Source of the DNA: Caprimulgus europaeus
Taxonomy: Eukaryota; Chordata; Aves; Caprimulgiformes; Caprimulgidae
Direction of reading: 5' to 3'
Assembly: GCA_907165065.1 (NCBI GenBank)
Contig: OU015523.1
Location: 119,686,246 to 119,750,245, forward strand
Length of the DNA stretch: 64,000 nucleotides
In this document: positions 23,805 through 34,900 of the stretch, piece after piece
Numbering within the stretch: position 1 is the first letter of the stretch
Layout: each line of letters begins with the position of its first letter
Position numbers and translations under genes: made by a program
The notes under the pieces: model-generated
Told to the model about the DNA's origin: nothing
Database searches by the model: none
What the model saw: the letters and a program-made list of their open reading frames with translations, nothing else

Positions 23805-24090
23805 CACAGGAAAACTCATATGGGAAGGGAACTCAGGAGGTCTATAGTCCAAAGTATTTTTCCAAGCAAGGTCAGAGGTAAGACCAGACCAGGTATCTCA
23901 GGGTTTTACACAGTTAGGTCTTGAAAATGTGCAATGATGGAGATCACACAACTTCTCTGGGCAACCTGTTCAGATATCTGACTATCCTCAGAGTGAAAAG
24001 CTTTTCCTTATATGCAGCCTGAAGCTCTCTTTTTTCAACTTATGCATGTTGGCTCCAATCCTCCCACTATACACTGTGATGAAGAGCCTG
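23805..24090 (-). mobile_element. Old CR1 LINE 3' fragment
   Basis: On the plus strand this reads as the reverse complement of a CR1 3' end: a degraded GGATCACAGG start, CTTGAAAATGTGCAATGATG, AGATCACACAACTTCTCTGG, GCAACCTGTTCAG, AAAGCTTTTCCTTATATGCA and CCTCCCACTATACACTGTGA, ending GAAGAGCCTG. The corresponding minus-strand frame (23988-24209) crosses into the neighbouring element and is not a real protein. The copy is diverged, lacks most of ORF2, and stops exactly where the plus-strand CR1 begins. Confidence 0.85.
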
Positions 24091-26028
24091 AACCTGTAAC
24101 CAGGGAGGAATACAGAGAAATTGCCCGAATGGCCAGGGATCAGGTTAGGAAATCTAAGGTCCTGATTGATAGAATTAAATTTAACCAGAGATGACAAGGG
24201 CAACAACAAAAAAAAAGCTTCTATAGGTATGTTGGGGAGAAAAGGAAATCTAGGGAAAATGTGGGTCCTCTCCAGAAGGCAACAGGAGACCTGGTCACCT
24301 GGGACATTGAGAAGGCTGAGGTGCTCAATGACTTTTTTGCCTCAGTCTTCACTGGCAAGGGCTCCAGTGACCACACTGCCCAAGTCCTGGAAAGCCAAGG
24401 AAGGATCTGGGAGAATGAAGAACTACCCACTGTAGGAGAAGCTCAGGTTTGGGAGCAACTAAGGAACCTGAAGGTACACAAGTCCATGGGATCTGATGGG
24501 ATGCATCCATGGGTCCTGAGGGAACTGGCAAATGAAGTTGCAAAACCACTATCTAATCATATTTGAGAAGTCCTGGCAGTCTGGTGAAGTTCCCACAGAT
24601 TTGAAAAAGGGGAACATAACCCTCATTTTCAAAAAGGGTAACAAGAAAGACCCAGGGAACTACAGGCCGGTCAGTCTCACCTCAGTGCCAGGCAAGATCA
24701 TGGAGCAGATACTCCTAGAAACTATGCTAAGGCACATGGAGAATGAGAAGATGATTGGTGACAACCAACATGGATTCACCAAAGGCAAATTGTGCCTGAC
24801 CAATCTGGTGGCCTTTTATGATGGGGTTACATCATTGGTGGATAAGGTTAAAGTAACTGATGTCATCTACCTGGACTTGTGCAAGGCGTTTGACACCATC
24901 CTACATGGCAGTATTATCTCCAAATTGAAAACATGTGGGTTTGATGGATGGACCACTCAGTGGATAAGGAACTGGCTGGATGGTCACACTCAAGGAGTTG
25001 TGGTCAACAGCTCGAAGTCCAAGTGGAAACCAGTGAAGAGTGGTGTCCCTTGAGGCTTGGTATTGGGGCTGGTACTGTTCAATATATTTACCAGTGACAT
25101 GGACAGTGGGATTGAGGGCACCTTCAGCAAGCTTCTGATGACACCAAGCTGAGTGGTGCGGCTGACTCGCTGGAGGGACAGGATGTCATCCAGAGGGATC
25201 TTGACAGGCTTGAGGGGTGGGACTGTGCCAACCTCATGAAGTTCAACAAGGCCAAATGCAAGGTCCTGCACCTGGGTTGGGGCAATCCCAAACCCAAATA
25301 CAGGCTGGGTGATGAGTGGCTTGAGGCCAGCTCTGAAGAGAAGGACCTGGGGGTGCTGGTGGACGAGAAGCTCAACATGAGCCGGCAATGTGTGCTTGCA
25401 GACCAGAAGGCCAATAACCGTGTCCTGGGCTGCATCAAAAGAAGCGTGGGCAGCAGGTTCGAGGGAGGTGATTCTCTCCTTCTACTCTACTCTCATTAGG
25501 CCCCACTTGGAGTACTCTGTCCAGTTCTGGAGCCCCCAACACGAGAAAGACATGGGCCACTTAGAACGAGTCCAGAGGAGGCCACAAGGATGATCCAAGA
25601 GCTGGAGCACTTCTCCTATGAGGACAGGTTGAGAGAGTTTGGGTTGTTCAGCCTGGAGAAGAGAAGACTTAGGGGAAATCTTATAGTGGCCTTCCAATAC
25701 CTGAAGGAGACCTACGAGAAAGCTGGGAAAGAAAGGGACTTTTTACAAAGGCAGGTAGTGATAGAACAAGGGGTAATGGCTTTAAAGTGGAAAAGACGAG
25801 ATTGAGATGAGACATTAGGAAGAAATTATTTCCTGAGGATGGTGAGACACTGGAACAGGTTGCCCAAGGAAGTTGTGGCTGCCCCCTCCCTGGAAGTGTT
25901 CAAGGCCAGGTTGGATGAGGCTTTGAGCAACCTAGTCTAGTGGAAGGTGTCCCTGCTCATGGCAGGGGGGTTGGAACTGAATGATCTTTAAGATATTGTC
26001 CAACCTAAACCATTCTACGATTCTATAA
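24091..26028 (+). mobile_element. CR1 LINE, 5'-truncated, longest element in the window
   Basis: About 1.9 kb of CR1: the endonuclease-RT linker, the RT domain, the C-terminal region and the complete 3' UTR. The 3' UTR carries TGTCCCTGCTCATGGCAGGG and GGTTGGAACTGAATGATC and ends CATTCTACGATTCTATA, two degraded copies of the ATTCTATG end motif. The 5' part, including the endonuclease, is missing. It abuts an older minus-strand CR1 head to head at 24090. The sequence after 26028 does not continue the older copy, so a clean nested insertion is not shown. CR1 was long active in birds; this copy is defective. Confidence 0.95.
24166..25930 (+). pseudogene. CR1 ORF2 reverse-transcriptase remnant, broken
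   Basis: The coding trace runs through several frames. Frame 24261-24566 gives [19 protein letters not shown] and [17 protein letters not shown], the region before the RT fingers. A frame change near 24550-24560 leads into 24532-25053, with NYRPVSLTS (24658-24684), QHGFTKGK (about 24767-24790) and YLDLCKAFD (24868-24894), which is RT motif A with its first catalytic Asp. TGA at 25051 interrupts the usual SGVPxGSVLGP motif. A one-base loss near 25130 hits the segment encoding the ADD catalytic box. Further frame changes lie near 25455-25470 and 25573. Frame 25590-25805 gives the [20 protein letters not shown] block. A functional protein is not possible. Confidence 0.9.
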
Positions 26029-27849
26029 ACTTGTTTCAACATATACTTTACTGGGTCTATAACCTTGACCTAGATTAATTATTAGAACTTTTCCTACATG
26101 TTCACTTTTGTGTCTTTGCAAATATAGGCTAGTAAGATCTAGGGGTTAACATGAACTTTTGATCTGAGCTTGTACTACATAGTGAATTGCTTAAGCTTAA
26201 CTGAAGGCAATAATAAAGGCAATAATATAAACAATATCTACCTCCCGGCTAAGAAGTTCCATCCATTTTTCCCCTGGTTTCAGATCAGAATTTGCTATAA
26301 GGCTTACAGAAGATGAGCTGGCTAAAACCCTTCTGTGGATGAAATTTATGACAATATTATAGCTGAGCTGCAAGTAAAAATATTTCCACTGAGTGAATGT
26401 CATTTTCCTCTTTTGTATGCTCTTTCTATAATAATTATATTTTATTTTTAATTAATCATAATGATTGAACAAAATGAATTATTTTCTCTCGGGTTTCAGT
26501 GCTAACTGTGTCAAGGGTATTCAGAACAGTCTATTTTTTTCTGGATAAGGCCTTGAATATCTTCAGTATAAGCCCCAGAAAGAAGCAACTGTACCTCAGA
26601 ACAAAAGATGTGAAAAATAAAGTAGGCTATAATGTCCTGCCTTTGTTTTTCATTAGGGAATGAGAAGGGGGAAATCATATTTCTAAACTCTAAAGATCAC
26701 GTTTGTTTACTCCAGAAGCTCAGTTAATTTGCTTTTTCCCAGATGCTTTCAGCTTTTAATTGCTTGCAGTGCTTTTTTCCATTATCAGAGATCCTTCTTT
26801 GCAGAACTTTTGCATTTAAGATGCTTCTTTTCAATAGACTGGCTTTTATATGCAATTGTTTCAAAGACAATTCTTGTTAACTGGTGGAAGAATAGGAAAT
26901 TTTTTGTTACAGACAGAAGCAAAATTAAAACAAAAACTTCAGCAAGCAGAAATCAAAGTCAGTGATAATTAATTCATTTAAAAGATGGGGGATATTTTGG
27001 GTGAAATGAAAAGACTGCTTAACTCAAAGAAAAAGTATCTATCTTTATGACTACTTGGGCTCTGTGATAAAACCCGAGGCCTGTCTAATACTGACCTCCT
27101 AATTTTATGCCATTTTGAAAAAGAATCTGTATTTTTGACAGGGGCAAACAATTGGAACTTAGATCTATACCTTCTTCCTGCATTATTTCTGTTGTACCTA
27201 CTTAATTAATATTCATGTTTACATGGAAAATGACTTAAATGTCCAAGTTAATTAGTTAACTACCTCAAGATATGCAAGGAATATGGATTTGGCTTCCTGC
27301 TGTTTGTTTCCTCCTTCCTGTCACATTACTGGAAATGTAAAGATTGTGCTATAAGTGTCTGAAGTAGCAGTATTGGTTTTTGAATTTGAACAGGGATGTC
27401 CATTAAGTCTTTGCCTGAGTTTGTCTGTTGAGAATTTCCTAACACATTTCTGCAAATTACAAGCCTGCAAGTGAGAATGAGAGATATGAATTTATGCAAA
27501 TGGTAGTTCAAACCTTCCCTACTACCAAACACTGTATGGGAATGAAAAAAGGTTGATGCTCTTCATGTAAATCCTACGGGAAAATGTAGGCATCTGTTGT
27601 TAAATGTTTATTCAGCTTGCAAGAACTGAAATCAGTAGAACTACTTTACAGACAATGGAGAAAAAATGAGCAGTTGCAGAATGGCTTTTTACTTATCCAA
27701 ACAGAAATGTGTAACATAGTTCCAATGAAACAAGTTTTTAAAGCATTTTGATTCTCCTCCTCTCCTGGAGGAACCCACAGTGACTATCTCAAATGTAGAC
27801 ATCTGCATTGACAGTTGCTGAAGTTACTGAGATAAAACGTCCCTGAAGA
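26029..27849. other. AT-rich unique sequence, no gene seen
   Basis: Small frames at 26197-26403 (minus), 26729-26965 (plus) and 27326-27532 (minus) show no domain or splice context. No repeat is recognised. Confidence 0.5.
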
Positions 27850-27985
27850 AACCTGATTTTGAGAGTCAGGTTCCCAGTTCGATAACACAAGTGCTTGTCT
27901 TGAGTTTGGAAATGGAGTTCAATTCCCTGCTGCCTGAGTGGGACCTTCCTGTGTGATGCAGAGCAAATTGTTTTAAGTGAGAGAA
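27850..27985 (+). repeat. MIR-like SINE relic
   Basis: GGAGTTCAATTCCCTGCTGC, then GTGGGACCTTCCTGTGTGAT and GCAAATTGTTTTAAGTG, resembles the plus-strand order of MIR (GGTTCGAATCCC...TGTGTGACCTTGGGCAAGTTACTTAA). The first half also has AGTCAGGTTCCCAGTTCGAT, which may be the tRNA-derived head. Diverged, with ends uncertain. Confidence 0.5.
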
Positions 27986-30900
27986 TATAAAGCATTTTAA
28001 TGTGCAGACCAGAAACTCTCTGAAATGTTTATACACTTTATGGTAATAAAACATTGGTAAAACGTGGAATTTAGTAGACAATAATTCAGAAACATATTTT
28101 CTTCTGGAGTTTGAAAAGCCACTTATGAAACATTATTAGAAGTTGTAGTTGTCTCTTCAACATGAAACATTGCTAGTCCAATCTCAGATTTACTGATTTA
28201 CTAACCACAGATTTCCTTAAAGTGAACATTTTTCTTGCCATATGCTATACTTTCTGGGAGTAGAGACACCATTTCTGTACGTTGGCTTCATGTTAATATA
28301 ACTCCATTGCAACACTACTGAATCAAACCCCTAATGTTTACCTATGAACAGAATATTTCTTAGTTATAAAAAAAGTCATATCTTTAAACCAAGGAAAATT
28401 TTGATCATTCAACATGGTCAGATCACATGCAGTTTTTATCATATAATCTGCAAGATGGAGCTTCTTGTGATAAAGGACACTGTAACCCTTTCTTAATGAA
28501 GAACATCCTTCACGTCAAAAGTTTGGAGAAGACATTTAATAAACCTAATGATACTCCTAATAGAAGCTGAGATGCCCTCAAAAAGATAGTTAGAGAGCAT
28601 TTGATTTCCCTGACCGCTTATAATTTTTTGGAAATATCATAGCCTAGTTAGTGGTGCCACACTGATTGATGTATCTTCTTTAGATAAGATTCATAAAAGC
28701 ACTAGATCCTCAAGGATTTATATGAAATTAAATTGTGATATAGGTAAATTAAACACTTACTCTCTGGAAAATAAGATGTCTCAGTTGGCATAGCTAAAAT
28801 AATCCAATTATGAAAGGCAGGCAGAATTACTTGCTTTTTCAAGTTGAATACAAGAAAAAAAAAAAATCAGACTAAATTCCATGAAAGATAAATATGAAAA
28901 TAAGGCATGTAAAAGATCTTGATGCTCTGCTGCAGATTGTCTATAATATCTTTTGTGCTTTCAAGTAAAAACAAAGGTGTAAGGAAGAAGTTTTAAGCAA
29001 TTTTATCTCTGTTGTACAGAGATAGAGAAAAAGACTGATTTTCACTTTTAGTTTTCAGATTAAATTTTGACCCTCTCTGGAAGATTCAACAAAGCAATAA
29101 TACTCTACCCATTAGTGAGGGCTCATGATGACTCCAAGAGTTTTTCATTTGGATTGCAATAATGCCTTTGTATGTTCTATTGAAGACTAGATAAATAGAA
29201 GGATATTAGATAGCAAAGCTTGTTGTTTCAGTCTGTCACCTTAAATCTCCTGTACAAATATTATCTAAGATTCTTGTTTTCAGGCTAAATGGTTTCTTTC
29301 TTGTACTGTAAGCATCATTTAAATCAACTAAACCAATCCAGACAAAAAGCCACGCTGGTAACACTCAGAAAGCTCTTAATCATCTCTGCTGTATTAAACA
29401 AGGAAAGCTATAGCAAAAGTAAAATGGGGAAGGAAGTTCTTGAGTACTGGGATAGATGTATTTATTGAATAGCAACAGTTGAAATATGTCCTTCCAGATG
29501 TCCTAGGTATTATTGTTAGACTCACTTCTGTTATACTGAAAGATAAGAGGAAAGTCACTGTGTCTTCTTTACTCTAAAACAGTCTGACTTTTTAATTTAA
29601 AATCTAATCTCCCTGTGGCATGGTCACTCTCTTGTTAGAAGTTTGTGCAATGTCCTGCAGAATGGGACTCCTATGAGAAAGTTGTCTGTGAATTTTTACC
29701 TTTGCATTTACTTATAAATACATATTATAAAAGAAAATATTTTAATAAGTATATAATTCATACATTCTGTATATATGGATGGAGGTGGTAAGCACATTTT
29801 ATTAGACCTGGCAAAGTACAAAGGCTGGCAGTTATAGTTGCCTTCTTGCTGTTTAATATGGCCTCTTAAAATGACAATTTTACCTTGACTGGACAACCTT
29901 CCTGTTCATCCCGTCTTTAGAATTAGGGGAGGTGAGTAATTTTCATCAACTTTCACTGTATATAGATTTCTTCCCAATCACATCCATAAGACTTAAAATC
30001 TGTTGTTGACTGCTTTCCTCCTGGTATGCCACACTGGAAGCCTAGGTGAGGAAGTTATTTCCTTGCTTTTACTCATAGCTCACTTCATAAGAGCATCTAC
30101 AAATATCCCCCAGAACTCATTGCAAGCAAAAATGAATGTCCAGTATGCTTGGGAAAAAAACATGACAGAAAATGTCACAATACATTCTCCTTGAAGATAC
30201 TTAAATAAGATTGGGGTGGTGGTGATAGGGTGGTATAGGGAGATAAGTAGATAAATAAGAAAATGACTATATACAAAGAAAGAACTGCCTACCAGATGTC
30301 TACTTGGACTAATCACGGTGAATTGCAGCACACGATTTACATTCTGGCTATGACAAATAGATTTAACAAACTGTGTTGCTGAACTAACAACCTGTAATAA
30401 ATTTCTACCTCTTTTATATGAAACAATATTTATTTCCCGATTGACTGAGTTCACTAAATCATACTAAGTTATGTACCTGAAAAAGGGTACAGCACTGAAT
30501 TTGTAGTTGATATGGTGGCTATTGTGAGAAGATAATTGCTTCTAATAAAGGAACACAATTTGCTCTTTACTTCAATTTGCTTTTAGTAGAATAAAGTTCA
30601 TATAAGACATCTAACAATGTCCATTCTCTGTGGAGCACTCAGAATAAAGCACCTTTCAATAAAGTTTTCTTACTTTCCTGGTGCTAATAAAAGAATGAGG
30701 TTATAATGTAATAAATTAATCAAAAGTATGAACTGCCAAATCATGAATGCATGGACATATTTCCTTTAATATTACATTCATTATTGCTGTGAACTGTCCC
30801 AGATTCCAGTTCAGCAACATTCAGGCCCCACCTGAACCCTGTGAGGTGCTGAAATTCATTGTATGCTAAATTAGGTGTCTACTACAGTATCTGTCTGGGA

Positions 30901-33900
30901 AGGGGGCTCCAGTGACTGTATAAGGACTACAAACTATTCTTCTGGTAACTGAAAGCTATATGAGTAGTTAACTAAAAGAACACAAGTTTTTACCTTGGTT
31001 TTCATTAAGCTTAGTTATTTTACACTCCTAAATAGATTTTTTTTTTCCTCCAACTTAGAATTATATTTTATTACAATAGGGTTTTTTTGCATTTTAAATA
31101 AAGCTTTGAATGCTTATAGTGTTTTGGTTTGGGTTATTTTTTTCCAAATTCAGAGATGTCATATGAGAAATTAGTCTTCAGATTAGCAGGGAGCTAGGGA
31201 GAGCAAGTTGCTTAATGAGTTCTTGCAGTCATTAGGCAATTCAGAAATAAATATGAACAATCAAACACACATTGCATTTCCCAGTTTATATATATTGGTA
31301 AGGGAATCTTTGTCCAGTTCCTTCTTTATTCATCTCACTCTTAAAAAAAGACAACTCTAGCCAGTTCCACACTTTCTTGTGAATCAGTTATTCCTAATTT
31401 TTTTTAGATGCTTTTCTCAGTCATCCATTATTAACACTTAAGTATCAACATTTGTTTCCCATTTTAGTTGGAAAAACAATATTACAAATTTCTGAAACTA
31501 ATTTAAATCAATTAATTAAGAAGATAAAATAAGTCTTCACATTTGAATTCATGTTCTTGGAGGAATCTTAGACGATTTCAAGTTATTCTCTTGGAATGAG
31601 AGAGGAGCCACATTGGTAAAAACAATGTCATTCTCTTCTGTTTAGTAAGAAATGCTTAACTTCATAAGAACTTATGAACTTCATAAAACTTGGGTATGTT
31701 CTTCTATGACTGTGTAATTAATATAATTCTGTTGAACAAAAGCATGTTTAAAAATTGATATTTCACATTATTTCTTTGAAATCCATGAAGAGATTTTATT
31801 GTGAGTGGATGTTGTTGTTTGGACAGGAACCCTTCATTTCGTACTCCCATCCAGAGAAACACCTTAGCTCTCCCTCCTTTCTCAATAATCCCACATTATC
31901 ATGTAGAAAAATATCATGATGAGTTGCATCAAGCTCCTGAAGAGAGACTTGAAAAGCTCAGTGTGGAAGTAACATGCTCTTGCAGATGACTTCAGCCTAC
32001 TGAGTAAGGACAGCCAACATGGGAGACAGATGTGCTAGCCTGGAGCAGAATGCTCCCTGGTGTATAATGCAGTGATAAAATGCGGAACACTCATTATGAT
32101 ACTTGTTATAAAATATGATTTTTTTTATTTTTTTTTTTTCCTGAGGCAATGAAGGAGCTCCCTTGGCTACCTAAGTGATAAGTTTTTTTCCAGCAACAAT
32201 AAGCAATAAAACATTGGCAAATGCACAATAAATATTCTCTCCAAACATGTGTTCTACTAGAATTAATCCTTGCAACTATTCAACGACCCTGTTGCTGCTA
32301 AAGAACAGTACACAAATTGCACAGTTAATTCAGTAATTAACATAAGTAAAAGAAAAGCTGTCTCCAATGCAGTGATATACATGTATAAATGTATCTGTAA
32401 TATATTCTTAGAGAGTACCTAAGTTCTGATTGTTTGCCAGAACTGAAAGAGGGAAACTTTTAAAATTTTCTATAATTTTAAATAATGTCTAAATGAGATT
32501 TTTGCTGTTCCAGTAATATATTCTTCAGTGTTTCAAAAGCAACATATTTTTTCTTGGCTAAAAGGCAGCAAATACATTTCTTCTTGACCAGCTCTCAAAA
32601 ATAATGCAAACATTCTTGTCCAGCAATGTATAAAGATTTCAATACTTCCATTTTTCTCTTTTCTGATATTCCATTTACAGTTTTATTAGAGTTGACATAT
32701 TTTTCAGTACACTTACACTTAAACATATGATTGATGTTAAGCCTATGATGAGCCAGTTAAAAAGAAGAGAGATATATTCACCAAAGTGGCTTCATTATAG
32801 TGAAAGCAGTTGCCTGAAATAAAATCAGTAGGAAAAAAAAAATGTTTAAGTAAAAAAAATAATAAAAAATGCAGGTTTATTCTTTCTAATTGGTAAACTG
32901 ACATGTAGCAACCCAAACAAACTGCTATGGAGAAAACCAGGGGATTTACTTCATGGTAATTAACCTGAGCAACCTCTCATTTTCTCTGAGGAGTAAGCCA
33001 TACTGGCTTATTACAGGGTAAAAGTGTGCTTTCAGGGAACTGCTGCTTACAGAGCAGCCAATGTACTTATAAATCCACACCCTACTTCATCTCATGATAA
33101 CTTATGTATACAGTTCTAGCTGAGAGAGCTCTTCCCCATTAATAGTGAGGAAAATAATGCATTTGTGCATTCATGTTATCCTGAAAACTTCTGAGAAAAC
33201 TTTATTAATTTGCTACCTGACCTGCAGTCAGACTTATTACTTATTCATTTCTCTGCTGGAATCTATTACATATATTTCCCAATTTGAAATGGAGAGGAAG
33301 CAATCTGAATTTATCTCCTGATCAAATGCATAGAACATGGGAAGCACCCTGAATAAATCATGAGAGTTTTCCAGATTACATTTTATGCTGGCCCAACTAC
33401 TGTGTTTATGATATTTGATTGCTGTAATCACAGTTTAGTTAATATTCCTAATAATCTAAGGAAAAGAGCCATAGAAGTCCTTAGATCAGTATAATACTTT
33501 TCCCACTCTGAGATAAAACTGTTGAAACAATGACTGAACCAGTTAATACACAAGACTTTTGTAATCGGACGATCAGTAAAACTAACCAACAAAGTGGAAT
33601 TTCTTGTTTTAAAGTAAAGCTTGCTACATCTACTGCATGTCCTATAAAGGATCTTAGCTGACAAATCTTAATTTGACTGTGGGCAAACTAATTGTCTATT
33701 ATTTTAGCTTGAGGTTGTTTTACTTTAAAAATCAAATAATGATTTGGAAGAAATACAGCAAGTCATTTTCTCTGAGAACACAGAGTTCCCACTGACAATG
33801 GCTATTAAAAAGATTTAATGAAATCACCAGGACTTGTTTGAAACTGGTCTAGGTACATTTTTATACTCATTCTGCACATCAATATTAATTTTTTAACACA

Positions 33901-34654
33901 GATGGGGGTTTTATTGGTACTCAAGGAAGGAAATAGAAAAACAGATTACTGGAATTTCAAATTACAAGTAGAGCACAAAGCTGATGGAGGCAAATGTGAA
34001 ATCAGACCTATGAAACACCAGGCAAATTAAAATATAGTAAGTAAATATGTAAATTAAAGGGACTACTAGAAACCAATTGTGACCAGCTTACTTTCCACCT
34101 AAGAAAAATATATATCAGTGACACCTATCTGTTTTGCCATGTTAAGGGTCTGCTAGTCAAATCATTATAGAACTTCCTTTTGAAGGTTCTAGAATGTCTT
34201 GATTAAAACTGACTTCACATCAAAATAAGCATTATACAATTTCTGAGGTTTGTGGGGGAAAAAACCAACTAACCAACCAAACAAAACAACTGAGGTCAGA
34301 TCCATCTCCAGGCTCAGGTCTTGTCTTTTTAAATTTTTTTTTTAATTTTTTTTTCCCATTCCCCCACCAGTGAGTTTTCATTTTCTGGCTTTCTGTTTAT
34401 GTAAATTCTCCAAAAACCTCAGAGTGGAAAAAAAAAAAGGTTCCTTGAAAGTTGTTATTACTTGTTCTGGGTATCAGGCAAAGGCCTTTTGATGTGTAAA
34501 GGAAGTAGCTTGAAAGGTGTATCATATGTATTATAAAAATATTTACTTTAGAAAATATTGTGTATGAATGAGGTAGTAGATAACCTGCATCACTTGATTA
34601 GGAAATTAAACAAGTTTAGGGCTTTTACAGTGGGACAAACTCAAATCCCATTCA
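27986..34654. other. AT-rich unique sequence, no gene seen
   Basis: Nearly 7 kb of AT-rich DNA without a gene or clear transposon. The longest frame is a minus-strand one of 124 codons (30080-30454) rich in Phe/Ile/Ser with no domain. A loose G-rich run (GGGGTGGTGGTGATAGGGTG near 30212-30231) and several A or T runs (28857, 32118-32138, 32832) are the only local features. Confidence 0.5.
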
Positions 34655-34725
34655 TAGGAGACAAATGCTCTTCACCGATGTAAACCCTACTAAAGTCAGC
34701 TGAAGCCTATCTAAAGACTCTAAGT
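34655..34725. repeat. Possible ancient amniote repeat relic
   Basis: TTCACCGATGTAAACCCTAC followed by TAAAGTCAGCTGAAGCC resembles an old repeat with the theme ACACCGGTGTAAATCAGGAGTAACTCCACTGAAGTCAATGG, recalled from turtle and bird genomes. Short, diverged and from memory. Confidence 0.35.
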
Positions 34726-34754
34726 TTCACTGCTATTTGTTTATTGAATCCTGA

Positions 34755-34900
34755 TACATGCTATATGTGGGCACCTCATAAACCTTTTGCAACTTATAAT
34801 AATATTATAATAATATGCCCATTTTGTAGATGGATAAGTGAGAAACAGAGTTTAAACTCCAAGTTCTAAGAAAGCTCTTAGGTACTGGCATCCCATTTAG
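34755..34900 (-). repeat. MIR-like SINE relic
   Basis: AATAATATGCCCATTTTGTA followed by GATGGATAAGTGAGAAACAG resembles the reverse complement of MIR's conserved 3' half (CTGTGCCTCAGTTTCCTCATCTGTAAAATGGG), and the preceding TTATAATAATATTATAATAA suits MIR's AT-rich region. This is one of the clearest of the MIR-like fragments here. Confidence 0.6.

Noticed and set aside
24221-24549. Minus-strand frames over the CR1
   Set aside because: Antisense shadows of the CR1 ORF2 remnant.
23805-26028. Single CR1 inverted by twin priming
   Set aside because: Both parts contain the 3' end of CR1 and differ in divergence, so they are two elements.
27850-27985. tRNA gene suggested by GGAGTTCAATTCCC
   Set aside because: No cloverleaf can be drawn by eye; the T-loop-like words fit a MIR-type SINE relic better.
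30080-30454. 124-codon minus-strand frame
   Set aside because: No recognisable domain, and an overlapping frame exists on the other strand; fits chance in AT-rich DNA.
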